A stretch of DNA of 64,000 nt, taken from Dethiobacter sp. Lineage in GTDB: Bacteria; Bacillota; Dethiobacteria; Dethiobacterales; Dethiobacteraceae. The notes under the pieces were generated by a model. That model saw only the letters and a list, made by a program, of their open reading frames with translations. It was not told the DNA's origin and ran no database searches. The position numbers and the translations under genes are program-made. This document shows, piece after piece, positions 56,291 to 64,000 of this stretch. Every line of letters begins with the position of its first letter. The first letter of the stretch is position 1. The stretch is from assembly GCA_020725465.1 (NCBI GenBank), contig DYEY01000068.1, positions 1 to 64,000 of the forward strand, read 5' to 3'.

Positions 56291-57122
56291 GATGTTCCCC
56301 CCTTACCGTTTTATTACATATTCCCCCGTTTACTTCTGATTCCTGCTTTGATCCGCGCCAAAATTCAGCTACCCTCCTGCTCATTTCTTTCCTGCCGGTA
56401 CCGGCCGGCCATCCTTCCACTACGGTGCTCTGCCGCATGGCCACCACCAGGTTGTGGAAAATATTTTGGTTTTCGCGGCTGAGCTCCTTTATAAGGGCTT
56501 TTACCCTGGCACGCACTGACTTCCCCGCTAGCGGGCAGGGCGTATCCATCGGCTCGTACTCCATAAGTTTCCCGGCCTGCTTTACCTGGTTCTCACGAAA
56601 GTAAACCAGGGGGCGGATAACGGTAATGCCGCAGCGGTCCAGGTAGGACCTGGGCCGGAAAGTCTTTAACTGGCCGGAATATAACTGTGCCATCAGGAAA
56701 GTTTCCACCGCATCATCCAGGTGGTGCGCCAGAGCCACTTTGTTATAGCCTTCGCGCACCGCGAAATCGTTCATATAAGCGCGCCTCAGGTAGCTGCACC
56801 GGGCGCAGGGATTTTGCCGCCCGGGGCGGAAAGCAAACTCAGATATTTTTGTCCGCCGGACAAAAAAAGGTACCCCCAGCTTAGCGCACAGATCCGCCAT
56901 GGGCGAAACATTAAAATCGGGTACAAAACCCTGATCAACGTGGAGCGCTGCCAGCTCCCACCGGAAAGGGGCATTTTCCCGCAGTGCCTCCAGAGCATAC
57001 AGCAGAAACGACGAATCCTTTCCTCCTGACAACCCCACCAGCACCCGGTCGCCTGGTGCCAGCAGGTCAAACTCTATCACGGCGCGCCAGAGGCGCCTTG
57101 TTACCCATCTTGGCAGCTGCAC
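56271..57122 (-). CDS. ttcA: TtcA-like tRNA 2-thiocytidine synthetase
   Basis: A 283-residue PP-loop ATPase with LSGGKDSSFLLYAL and CARCSYLRRAYMN. The Cys pair CARC plus a later Cys are the 4Fe-4S ligands of TtcA, which thiolates C32 of tRNA. TtcA-type and TtuA/Ncs6-type relatives are close; the PC-P-L-A-G-K segment after residue 190 also matches. GTG start behind GAGGAG. Overlaps the Lon-like gene by 20 bases. Confidence 0.87.
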   Translation of the reverse strand: MQLPRWVTRRLWRAVIEFDLLAPGDRVLVGLSGGKDSSFLLYALEALRENAPFRWELAALHVDQGFVPDFNVSPMADLCAKLGVPFFVRRTKISEFAFRPGRQNPCARCSYLRRAYMNDFAVREGYNKVALAHHLDDAVETFLMAQLYSGQLKTFRPRSYLDRCGITVIRPLVYFRENQVKQAGKLMEYEPMDTPCPLAGKSVRARVKALIKELSRENQNIFHNLVVAMRQSTVVEGWPAGTGRKEMSRRVAEFWRGSKQESEVNGGICNKTVRGEHLGAKNA

Positions 57123-57195
57123 AGCCTCACTCCTCTCATTTTTCTTCTGAATGCTATTTTACGCAGAAATATTGTTTTCCTTCTGAAATTATAAG

Positions 57196-57222
57196 AAAAA
57201 GCCCGGGTTCCGGGCTTTTTTT
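57196..57222. terminator. Terminator after acsA
   Basis: GCCCGGG and CCGGGC pair around TT with A and T runs on both sides. On the minus strand it lies 8 bases past the acsA stop and ends in T residues. Confidence 0.85.
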
Positions 57223-57229
57223 CTGGCAT

Positions 57230-59203
57230 TTAGGCACTGTCCCTGTCTTTGATAAGGCTGTCCACTATCGCTGGATCGGCCAGGGTGGTGGTATCACCCA
57301 CGTTCTCCAGGTCGCCCTGGGCGATTTTGCGCAGGATACGGCGCATTATCTTCCCGCTCCTGGTTTTGGGCAAGCCCAGGGAAAACTGCAGGCGGTCCGG
57401 AGTGGCGATGGGGCCGATTACCTTGCGTACATGGGCCACCAGTTCCTGGCGCAGTTCCGGGCTGGGCGAGTAGCCATCTCTCAGTATTACATAGGAATAG
57501 ATGCCTTCGCCCTTAATATCATGGGGGAATCCTACCACCGCCGCTTCGGCCACCGCCGGGTGGGAGACCAAGGCGCTTTCCACTTCGGCGGTGCCCAGGC
57601 GGTGACCGGAGATGTTGATAACATCATCCACCCGGCCCATCAGCCAAAAGTAGCCGTCTTCGTCCTTCCGGGCTCCGTCGCCGGTAAAGTACCAGCCGGG
57701 GTACTGGGAGAAATAAGTGTCTTTAAACCGCCTGTGGTCACCGTACACAGTACGCATTATGCCGGGCCAGGGTTTTTTGATTACCAGGTAGCCTCCCTCA
57801 TTGGTATCACACTCGCTGGCATCAGGACGGATCACCATCGGTTCTACCCCGAAGAAGGGAAGGGTAGCCGAACCTGGTTTGGTGGCGATGGCGCCGGGTA
57901 TGGGTGAGATGAGGATGCCGCCGGTCTCTGTTTGCCACCAGGTATCCACGATAGGGCAGTTTTCCCTGCCGATGACGGTGTGGTACCACATCCAGGCTTC
58001 CGGGTTGATGGGCTCCCCAACCGTGCCAAGAAGGCGCAGGGTGGAAAGGTCGCGGCGGTCCGGCCATTCCCTGCCGTCACGCATCATGGCCCGGATGGCC
58101 GTGGGCGCCGTATAGAAGATATTGACAGCATATTTTTCCACCACTTCCCAGAAGCGGTCAGGGTTGGGATAATTAGGCACACCTTCAAACATCAGGGTGG
58201 TGGCACCCAGGGAAAGAGGGCCGTAGACAATGTAGCTGTGCCCGGTCACCCAGCCGATATCAGCGGTGCACCAGTAAGTGTCCTCATCCCTGATATCGAA
58301 GATATAGCGGCTGGTGGCGTTAACGTGGACCAGGTAACCGCCGGTGGTATGCAAAACCCCTTTAGGCTTGCCGGTACTGCCGCTGGTATACAGGATAAAC
58401 AGCGGATCCTCGGCGTCCATCTCTTCTGCAGGGCAGAAGCTCCTGATATCCGGTGCGGCCATCTCGTCATCCCACCAGGAATCCCGGCCCGCTGTCATCT
58501 CCACCGGTATGCCGGCACGCCGCAGGCAGATAACATTTTCAATGCTCGGGCAGCTTTTTACCGCCTCATCAGCGGTCTCCTTCAACCGCACATATTTGCC
58601 CCCGCGCAATCCCGCATCGGCGGTAACCAGCAGCTTGCAGCTGCTGTCCAGAATGCGGTCCCGCAACGAGTCAGCGCTGAAACCGCCGAAGACTATGCTG
58701 TGAATGGCCCCGATGCGGGTGCAGGCCAGCATGGCTATGGCCAGCTCAGGCACCATGGGCATATAAATGGCAACCCGGTCGCCTTTTTGCACCCCCTTCT
58801 TTTTTAGGACGTTGGCAAAACGGCAAACTTCCCGGTGCAGCTGCTGGTAAGTATAAGTCCTGCTTTCGCCAATGGGGTCGCCCTGCCAGATGATGGCCGC
58901 CTTGTTTTTGCGCCAGCTGTCAAGGTGACGGTCCAGGCAGTTATAGGAAACATTCAGCTTGCCGCCCGCGAACCAGGAAATTCTGGCCTCAGTAAAATCG
59001 TATTCCAATACCCGGTCCCATTGCTTAAACCAGTTAAGCTCTCCCGCCATTTCCGCCCAAAATCCCTCCGGATCCTCCACCGACCGCCGGTACATTTCTT
59101 CGTATTCGGCCATGCTTTTAATCCTGGCCTTTGCGCTGAAATCCGGTGGCGGTTGAAATTTCCTGTTCTCGCCCAGTACCGATGTAATTGCTTTGTCTGT
59201 CAC
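57230..59203 (-). CDS. acsA: Acetyl-CoA synthetase (AMP-forming)
   Basis: A 657-residue AMP-forming synthetase: acetate + ATP + CoA to acetyl-CoA. It has the P-loop-like [12 protein letters not shown], the [14 protein letters not shown] and WWQTETGG adenylate motifs, and the C-terminal TRSGKIMRR with the Lys that is acetylated in Acs enzymes. AcuC-like and AcuB-like proteins are in this window, so reversible acetylation is plausible; no Pat-type acetylase was seen. GTG start behind GAGGAGG. A symporter operon lies directly upstream. Confidence 0.97.
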   Translation of the reverse strand: MTDKAITSVLGENRKFQPPPDFSAKARIKSMAEYEEMYRRSVEDPEGFWAEMAGELNWFKQWDRVLEYDFTEARISWFAGGKLNVSYNCLDRHLDSWRKNKAAIIWQGDPIGESRTYTYQQLHREVCRFANVLKKKGVQKGDRVAIYMPMVPELAIAMLACTRIGAIHSIVFGGFSADSLRDRILDSSCKLLVTADAGLRGGKYVRLKETADEAVKSCPSIENVICLRRAGIPVEMTAGRDSWWDDEMAAPDIRSFCPAEEMDAEDPLFILYTSGSTGKPKGVLHTTGGYLVHVNATSRYIFDIRDEDTYWCTADIGWVTGHSYIVYGPLSLGATTLMFEGVPNYPNPDRFWEVVEKYAVNIFYTAPTAIRAMMRDGREWPDRRDLSTLRLLGTVGEPINPEAWMWYHTVIGRENCPIVDTWWQTETGGILISPIPGAIATKPGSATLPFFGVEPMVIRPDASECDTNEGGYLVIKKPWPGIMRTVYGDHRRFKDTYFSQYPGWYFTGDGARKDEDGYFWLMGRVDDVINISGHRLGTAEVESALVSHPAVAEAAVVGFPHDIKGEGIYSYVILRDGYSPSPELRQELVAHVRKVIGPIATPDRLQFSLGLPKTRSGKIMRRILRKIAQGDLENVGDTTTLADPAIVDSLIKDRDSA

Positions 59204-59367
59204 GCTACTACCTCCTCGCTCTTATGTCCTTTGTTATAAAAGAATCTTAGTGCCATAATTTGTAAAATATTTTTCAATATTCTATAAATTTGTATTATTT
59301 AATATTAGACACAGGCACCTTCTATTCCTTCAGTGGGCTATAAAAAAGAGGCCCTGTCAAAAGATCG

Positions 59368-59406
59368 GCTGAAAAGGGCCGGGCCATCAGCCCGGCTCTT
59401 TTCAGC
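59368..59406 (-). terminator. Long hairpin after the symporter operon
   Basis: GCTGAAAAGGGCCGGGC and GCCCGGCTCTTTTCAGC pair over 17 bases with one wobble. The downstream T tract is weak (CGATCTTTT), so it is either a terminator or an mRNA-stabilising hairpin. Confidence 0.6.
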
Positions 59407-59439
59407 GTTAATACAAGACACGTCCTTAACCCGCAAGGT

Positions 59440-61173
59440 TTAACCTTCTTCGCCAATCAGCCTGGTGGCCCTGGGGAAGCGCAGCTCGGTCACCAGTTCC
59501 TGGACTTCTTTCGAAGGTTCCGCTGTCAGCATGGAAACAATGTATGTGACGAGGAAGTTGGCGGGAACCCCGAATAATCCGGCGTTGATTGTGAGGATAC
59601 CGAAGAACTGTATTTTATAGAAATGGGAAAGGATGATATAGCCAATGGTGACGACCAGGCCGGTAATCATGCCGGCCACCGCGCCCTGGGCATTGGCGCG
59701 CCGCCACCAGATACCCAGGAATACCGCCGGAAAGAAGGAGGCGGCGGCGATGGAAAAGGCCCACGCCACCATCTGCACAATCAGGGCGGGACGGGTCAGG
59801 GCCGCCAGGGCGCACAACACGGCCACTATCACCAGCACCGCCCGGGACCAGAAGAGGACTACGCCCTCCGAGGCGTTGGGATTTATCATCTTCTTGTAAA
59901 TATCGTGGGCCACCCCGGCCGCCAGCACCATCAGCAACCCCAGTGAGGTGGAGACGGCCGCCGCCATGCCGCCGGCGCCAATCAGGCTGGATACCGTGTA
60001 AGGCATACCGGCGATTTCCGGGGCACCCACCACGATCATATCAGCGTGCAGGGTTAGTTCGTTGAACTGCAAAACGCCGTCACCGTTTATATCGTTCACC
60101 TTAACCAAGCCCTGTTTACCCCAGGTATCCATCCAGGCCGGCAGCTGATTGATGGGAGTTCCCACCAGGTTCTGATAGATGTCGTTGCGCACCAGCGCAG
60201 CTTTAGCCGGGGCCGAGATATAAACCAGGATGATGAAGAGCAGGCACCAGCCCACGCTGATGCGGGAGTCGCGGACCGACTTCACAGTGTAGAAACGGGT
60301 CAGCACGTGCGGCAGGCCGACGGTGCCCACCATCAGGCAGAAAATCAGTCCCAGTGTATTAAGCCGGCTCATATTGGTAAAGGGTTGTACGTACCTGGTC
60401 ATGCCGTGCACAACCTCATAGGCGTCAATCTGCTCCAGCGCCTTACCATAGGCTAACCACGGGATGGGATTCCCGGTCAGGCGCACCGACAGAATCACCA
60501 GCGGCACCAGGTATGCCACCAACAGTATCAGGTACTGCGCCACCGACACCCAGGTAACGCCGCGCATCCCACCGGAGAACGTGGTAAGCAAGATAACCGC
60601 CAGGGCCACGAAAACACCCCAGGCAAAGGGAAGTCCCAAAAACCGGCTGGCAATCATGCCCACGCCCATGAATTGGGGAATCAGGTAAACTATGTTCATC
60701 GCCAGCGCTGCAAAAACCGACACGCTGCGGGCCACGTTTCCCTCATAGCGGGTAGCCATAAAATCCGGCACGGTATAAGCCCTCATTTTACGCACATAAG
60801 GGGCAATCAGGAGCGCCAGCAGCACATAGCCGCCGGTCCACCCCATGATATAGGCGAGGCCGTCATACCCCAGCAGATAAATAGTCCCCGCCATGCCGAT
60901 GACGGAAGCGGCGCTCATCCAGTTGGCGGCACCGGCCATTCCGTTATAGAACGCCGGAATATCGCGGCCGGCCACGTAATAGTCGGAAACTTTACGGGCT
61001 GAAACCATCAGGCCCACCACCGCATACAGGGCAACGGTGCCAAAGAAGAAAATCAGGCCAATGGTCCTGGGCTGAATCAGCCCCTGACCCTCCATTACTG
61101 TAAAAATCCCGATAAGCGCCAGCAAAGTACCCACAACACCCAGGGTAAACACCAACCAGCCTCTGTTTTGCAT
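59440..61173 (-). CDS. Sodium:solute symporter, acetate/ActP type
   Basis: A 577-residue SSS-family symporter with about 13 membrane segments and typical GMAGAANWMSAASVIGMAG and MRGVTWVSVAQY stretches. It is likely an acetate (or short-chain acid) permease, judging from acsA just downstream and the DUF4212 small subunit upstream. A loop at about residues 361-372 reads DINGDGVLQFNE, which fits the EF-hand calcium consensus at every ligand position. ATG at 61173 behind GAGGAGG. It is the second gene of DUF4212-symporter. Confidence 0.9.
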   Translation of the reverse strand: MQNRGWLVFTLGVVGTLLALIGIFTVMEGQGLIQPRTIGLIFFFGTVALYAVVGLMVSARKVSDYYVAGRDIPAFYNGMAGAANWMSAASVIGMAGTIYLLGYDGLAYIMGWTGGYVLLALLIAPYVRKMRAYTVPDFMATRYEGNVARSVSVFAALAMNIVYLIPQFMGVGMIASRFLGLPFAWGVFVALAVILLTTFSGGMRGVTWVSVAQYLILLVAYLVPLVILSVRLTGNPIPWLAYGKALEQIDAYEVVHGMTRYVQPFTNMSRLNTLGLIFCLMVGTVGLPHVLTRFYTVKSVRDSRISVGWCLLFIILVYISAPAKAALVRNDIYQNLVGTPINQLPAWMDTWGKQGLVKVNDINGDGVLQFNELTLHADMIVVGAPEIAGMPYTVSSLIGAGGMAAAVSTSLGLLMVLAAGVAHDIYKKMINPNASEGVVLFWSRAVLVIVAVLCALAALTRPALIVQMVAWAFSIAAASFFPAVFLGIWWRRANAQGAVAGMITGLVVTIGYIILSHFYKIQFFGILTINAGLFGVPANFLVTYIVSMLTAEPSKEVQELVTELRFPRATRLIGEEG

Positions 61174-61216
61174 ATACTTCCTCCTCACGATGTAATATGA
61201 CTGGCCTTAAAACCTT

Positions 61217-61498
61217 TTATTCTTTCATCCCGTGTTTCTCATCAATCTGGTCCATTCTGTACGCGTAGTAAAAAATCATAATTGTATAAATAAACAGCGC
61301 CAGCATGGAACCGGTAACATAACCCAGCGGGAAGCCCAGAATATGAATCCTGTTCAGGCCGTCGGCAAAAACAGAAGCCACCCAGGTCACAATAAACCAT
61401 ACTACCAGCAGCAACCCAACCAGTAACGCGTTATCTTTCCAGTGCGCATCCGCCGCTTCCCGTTCAACAGCGGTATAATTATTCTGATCGCTCAACAT
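61217..61498 (-). CDS. DUF4212 small symporter subunit
   Basis: A 93-residue membrane protein with two hydrophobic segments (residues about 26-43 and 57-80) and ending HGMKE. It matches DUF4212, whose genes precede VC_2705-type sodium/solute symporters and are thought to form a small subunit. ATG at 61498 behind GAGGAGGAG; a longer frame adds 23 residues with no support. Coupled to the symporter by a 43-base gap. Confidence 0.88.
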   Translation of the reverse strand: MLSDQNNYTAVEREAADAHWKDNALLVGLLLVVWFIVTWVASVFADGLNRIHILGFPLGYVTGSMLALFIYTIMIFYYAYRMDQIDEKHGMKE

Positions 61499-61786
61499 GT
61501 CTCCTCCTCTTTGCTTAATTCCAGCTGATATTCCAAAGAAGCTGTAAAAACAGTAGCCAGGCCCCACCCCCCTTTGCAGAAATCTCCATAAAAGAGACTT
61601 TTAAGCATAATTATAGCAGGGGGTACTTTGCCCTGCAATATCTATTGTTTGAATATTTTTATTTTTCTGATAACTAATTTGTATGGTAATATTTTTATTC
61701 TATAGACATTCATGCCTACTGCGGCACCATCGGAAGCATGAAAACCCCTTCCTGTTGAGTATTTTTTCTGCGGCCGGCGACGAGTT
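61499..61786. other. A+T-rich spacer upstream of DUF4212
   Basis: 288 bases without a gene. It probably holds the promoter of the DUF4212-symporter operon, but I could not identify hexamers with confidence. The rest is A+T-rich and leads into the IS110 remnant. Confidence 0.4.
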
Positions 61787-61939
61787 CGAATAATTCATGA
61801 GAGATGCTGCGGCCTTGATGTTCACAAAAAGAGCATTACGGCCTGCATCATTACACCGAAAGGAAAGGTGATTAGAGCTTTTGGCACGATGACCAGCGAT
61901 ATTCTGGAGCTTGTGGATTGGATCAAAGAGCATCAATGT
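61787..61939 (+). pseudogene. IS110 family transposase N-terminal fragment
   Basis: A frame of about 50 codons reads RIIHERCCGLDVHKKS then ITACIITPKGKVIRAFG and LELVDWIKEHQC, the N-terminal DEDD RuvC-like start of IS110 transposases (the GLDVHKK Asp is the first catalytic residue). Frame stays open until a stop near 62006, but family resemblance stops at HQC (61939). Full transposases are about 400 residues, so this is a remnant. No terminal inverted repeats are visible; IS110 elements normally lack them. Confidence 0.85.
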
Positions 61940-62075
61940 GGAAGAAAAAATAGCGTAAGCAGCTGCTGGGTGCTGTTATTTGGGGCTGCGAAATCAGCTT
62001 TCTCGTAGTCTTATTTTGTGTTACCCATTTGCTGGTTGAATGTTTTCAGGGTAGGGGTAGATTATATAACTTTCG
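61940..62075. other. Non-coding tail after the IS110 remnant
   Basis: 136 bases with no gene or clear motif, apart from the run-out of the IS110 frame to about 62006. The CoA-transferase terminator begins just after it. Confidence 0.5.
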
Positions 62076-62102
62076 ATAAAAAAGCAGGCTCTGCGGGCCT
62101 GC
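62076..62102 (-). terminator. Terminator after the CoA-transferase gene
   Basis: On the minus strand, GCAGGC and GCCTGC pair around a 7-base loop and are followed by TTTTTT, 15 bases beyond the stop. Confidence 0.85.
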
Positions 62103-62116
62103 CCAACTATCTATTA

Positions 62117-63244
62117 CTATTTTTCCAGCTCAGCTATTTCCTCTTCCGTATACCCGGCGGCCAGCAACAGTTCTCTGGTATGTTCGCCCAGACCGGGAGC
62201 CGGAGCGTGCCTCATCGGACGTCTTCCCGATATTTTAAGCGGAAAAGCCTGCCTCCCTCCTTCTACCAACCCGCGTGCCCTAACCTGGGGGTGTTCAGTC
62301 ATTTCCTGCAGGGAGAGCACCGGTTCGCAGCAGGCATCAAATTCGGCAAAGACTTTTTCCCAGCTGGCACGCGTTGCAGCGGCAAATATTTCTCTGCATT
62401 CCTTTTTTAAAGATTCCTGGTCGTGCTGGTACTGCCTGTCTATCAGGTCCTTCCTGCCCACAGCCAGGCAAAACTGCGCCCAAAACTTGGGTTCCAGGGC
62501 GCCAAGGGACATATATTCCCCATCGGCGGTGCGGTAGACATTGTAACAAGCCAGCCCACCGTTCAGCATAGCCTGGCCTCTGCCGGTGCGGTTACCCGCA
62601 AACAGGTCCGCCAGCGGCATGGGCAGCCAGGCTACCAGACCGTCCAGCATGGAGGCGTCTATGTAGCAGCCCTCTCCGCTCCGGGCCCGGGCATATAAAG
62701 CTGCCAGGATACCGGTCAGGGCCATGAGCGACCCGCCGCCTACATCACCGATCTGGACGCCGGCAAACACCGGTTCCCGGCCCTCCTGCCCGCTGATACC
62801 CAGGATGCCCGCTGTGGCAATATAATTGATGTCATGTCCCGCCCGCAGCCGGAACGGACCGTCCTGCCCGTAACCCGTTATTGAACAGTAAACAATGCCC
62901 GGGTTGACCTTTTTTACATCTTCATAGCCAAGCCCCAGGGCAGCCATCACTCCCGGCCGAAAGCCTTCCACCACCACGGCGGCACCGGCTGCCAGCCTCA
63001 GGAAAGCCTCCGCGCCTCCCTGTTTTTTAAGATTTAAAACTATACTTTTTTTGCCGCGGTTAAGGTTTTGAAAATACAGGCTGTATTCCCCAAGCCCCGG
63101 CCCCATGGCGCGCATATAATCGCCTTCTCCCGGGCTCTCCACCTTTATAACCTCCGCACCCATATCCGCCAAAAGCAGGGTGCAGAAAGGTCCGGGGTAA
63201 AGGCGGGTAAGGTCCAGTACACGGACTCCCGCAAGCAGATCCAT
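62117..63244 (-). CDS. Class III CoA-transferase/racemase (CaiB/BaiF family)
   Basis: A 375-residue CaiB/BaiF family protein. LDLTRLYPGPFCTLLLADMG is the N-terminal signature. The His in AGHDINY and the Asp in IGDVGGGS match the catalytic pair of alpha-methylacyl-CoA racemases, which argues for racemase over transferase. The ATG at 63244 follows GGAGGGGGACAGGGAA; an upstream frame adds 23 residues. Possible substrate is a branched acyl-CoA. Divergent from the thiamine-binding gene. Confidence 0.85.
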   Translation of the reverse strand: MDLLAGVRVLDLTRLYPGPFCTLLLADMGAEVIKVESPGEGDYMRAMGPGLGEYSLYFQNLNRGKKSIVLNLKKQGGAEAFLRLAAGAAVVVEGFRPGVMAALGLGYEDVKKVNPGIVYCSITGYGQDGPFRLRAGHDINYIATAGILGISGQEGREPVFAGVQIGDVGGGSLMALTGILAALYARARSGEGCYIDASMLDGLVAWLPMPLADLFAGNRTGRGQAMLNGGLACYNVYRTADGEYMSLGALEPKFWAQFCLAVGRKDLIDRQYQHDQESLKKECREIFAAATRASWEKVFAEFDACCEPVLSLQEMTEHPQVRARGLVEGGRQAFPLKISGRRPMRHAPAPGLGEHTRELLLAAGYTEEEIAELEK

Positions 63245-63424
63245 TTCCCTGTCCCCCTCCGCATTTTTGGCAATGTATTCGCCCCTGTCCACAGGTTTAC
63301 CTGCCTGCGACATATGCCAAAATGCCCACGATACATATTTTTTACTTAAAATAATAAGCTCCCGGTTGCAGGAATTTTCCCTGCTTTGGTGAATATGACT
63401 GTACCAGACCCAGGGGGTGGCGGT

Positions 63425-63754
63425 ATGGCTATTATTGATTTGTCCATCGTACCCATCGGCACCGCTTCAACCGGAGTCAGCGCCTACGTGGCCGCAGTCC
63501 ATAAGGTGTTGGCCGGGGAACCCGGTATCAGGTATACCCTGACACCGATGTCCACCATTATCGAGGGGGATCTTGACAGGATCCTGGCTGTGGTAAGAAA
63601 ACTGCATGAGGTGCCTTTCCAGATGGGAGCGCTCCGGGTTTACACCACGCTGAAAATCGATGACCGTCGGGACCGGCCTGCCACCCTAGAATCCAAAACA
63701 GCTTCGGTGGAGGAGAAACTTTCCCGACGGCCGGAGGAAGGTGTAAGAGAATGA
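63425..63754 (+). CDS. Thiamine-binding/MTH1187 family protein (YqgV)
   Basis: A 109-residue protein of the MTH1187/YkoF-like thiamine-binding family, starting MAIIDLSIVPIGTA. Ferredoxin-like fold with the conserved TPMSTIIEGDLDRI. Related proteins bind the pyrimidine of thiamine. ATG at 63425 behind GGGGGTGG; a start 39 bases earlier is weaker. It overlaps the lipoprotein gene by 4 bases (ATGA). Confidence 0.87.
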   Translation: MAIIDLSIVPIGTASTGVSAYVAAVHKVLAGEPGIRYTLTPMSTIIEGDLDRILAVVRKLHEVPFQMGALRVYTTLKIDDRRDRPATLESKTASVEEKLSRRPEEGVRE

Positions 63755-64000
63755 AGCCGTGGACCGTTATGCTGCTGCTGGCTTTCTTTTATCTGGTGGG
63801 CGCTGCCGGTTGTACCACTCCGGTAAAACCCACCGAACCGGTAAAAAAAAATCCCGCGCCCCCGGTAAAGGATGAAACCCTGGTGGAGCTCTATTTCGGT
63901 ACTCCCGGGGCATACCTACGCTCTGAACAGCGTTCTTTGCCCGGTGCTTTTCTGAAAAGCACTGTTCCTTACCAGGCGGAGGCACTGATAAAAGAATTGC
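63751..64000 (+). CDS. GerMN domain lipoprotein, cut by window edge
   Basis: The first 83 codons of a secreted lipoprotein. Residues 1-21 are a signal peptide ending in the lipobox GAAGC. A Pro-rich linker follows, and then the start of a GerMN domain (VELYFGTPGAYLRSEQR), the module first described in the Bacillus sporulation and germination protein GerM. The rest of the gene lies outside the window. Its start overlaps the previous gene. Confidence 0.85.
   Translation, partial: MKPWTVMLLLAFFYLVGAAGCTTPVKPTEPVKKNPAPPVKDETLVELYFGTPGAYLRSEQRSLPGAFLKSTVPYQAEALIKEL

Noticed and set aside
59225-59260. TGGCAC-N5-TTCTT upstream of acsA, resembling a sigma-54 site
   Set aside because: The -12 element lacks the essential GC, and no enhancer-binding protein gene is nearby.

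Overview
The window reads as chromosome of a spore-forming, Gram-positive anaerobe of the Clostridia, closest in flavour to the Peptococcaceae/Desulfotomaculum group; this placement is an inference. Spore genes are scattered throughout: ylbJ, an alpha/beta SASP, a 25-codon spoVM, ytrH/ytrI and a GerMN lipoprotein. Gene order matches Bacillus subtilis blocks: rsmD-coaD-ylbJ-ylbK-ylbL-yceD-rpmF, spoVM-rpmB-yloU-yloV, and fxsA-pyk-pfkA-dnaE-ytrH/I with ytvI. Sampled 60-base lines of ordinary genes are about 57-62% G+C. Start codons are often TTG or GTG behind strong Shine-Dalgarno sites.

Layout. 1-9.4 kb: housekeeping and sporulation (ribosomal L32 and L28, CoA synthesis, 16S rRNA methylation, two regulatory proteases/lipases, the FakA/FakB-type pair, Asp23, SASP, SpoVM). 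9.4-16.3 kb: a peptidase, a QueG-like iron-sulfur protein, a lipoprotein, tRNA-Leu(CAA), an ADP-forming acyl-CoA synthetase and a cell-wall amidase. 16.4-21.4 kb: a small surface-glycan group (CgeB-like and GT-D glycosyltransferases, UDP-sugar dehydrogenase, epimerase, HD protein). 21.4-31.4 kb: hydrolase, a soluble chemoreceptor-like protein with an N-terminal Rossmann domain, UvsE, two proteins of unknown function, transketolase, an iron-sulfur flavoprotein, an ABC-F ATPase and an AcuB-like CBS-ACT protein. 31.6-38.7 kb (plus strand): GlcD, DUF1622, a cNMP/CBS/DUF294 regulator with its exonuclease partner, DUF1015, and an A+T-rich TauE transporter. 38.8-49.3 kb: AcuC-like deacetylase, glycolysis genes, DNA polymerase III alpha, sporulation membrane proteins, PerR. 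49.3-57.1 kb: YlbF, a metal chaperone, an AbfD-type radical dehydratase homologue, and a run of tRNA anticodon-loop modification enzymes around a Lon-like protease. 57.2-64 kb: acetyl-CoA synthetase, an acetate-type symporter with its DUF4212 partner, an IS110 remnant, a CoA-transferase, a thiamine-binding protein and a GerMN lipoprotein cut by the window end.

A recurring theme is acetate/acetyl-CoA handling: acsA, an ADP-forming synthetase, an ActP-like symporter plus DUF4212, AcuB-like and AcuC-like proteins, and a DUF294/exonuclease pair are all here but in separate operons. I found no CRISPR array, prophage, rRNA operon or intact transposon. The best candidates for something little described are the Rossmann-MCP fusion (22329-23183), the EF-hand-like loop in the symporter, the structured element upstream of transketolase (28050-28133), and the 57-codon membrane protein beside spoVM.
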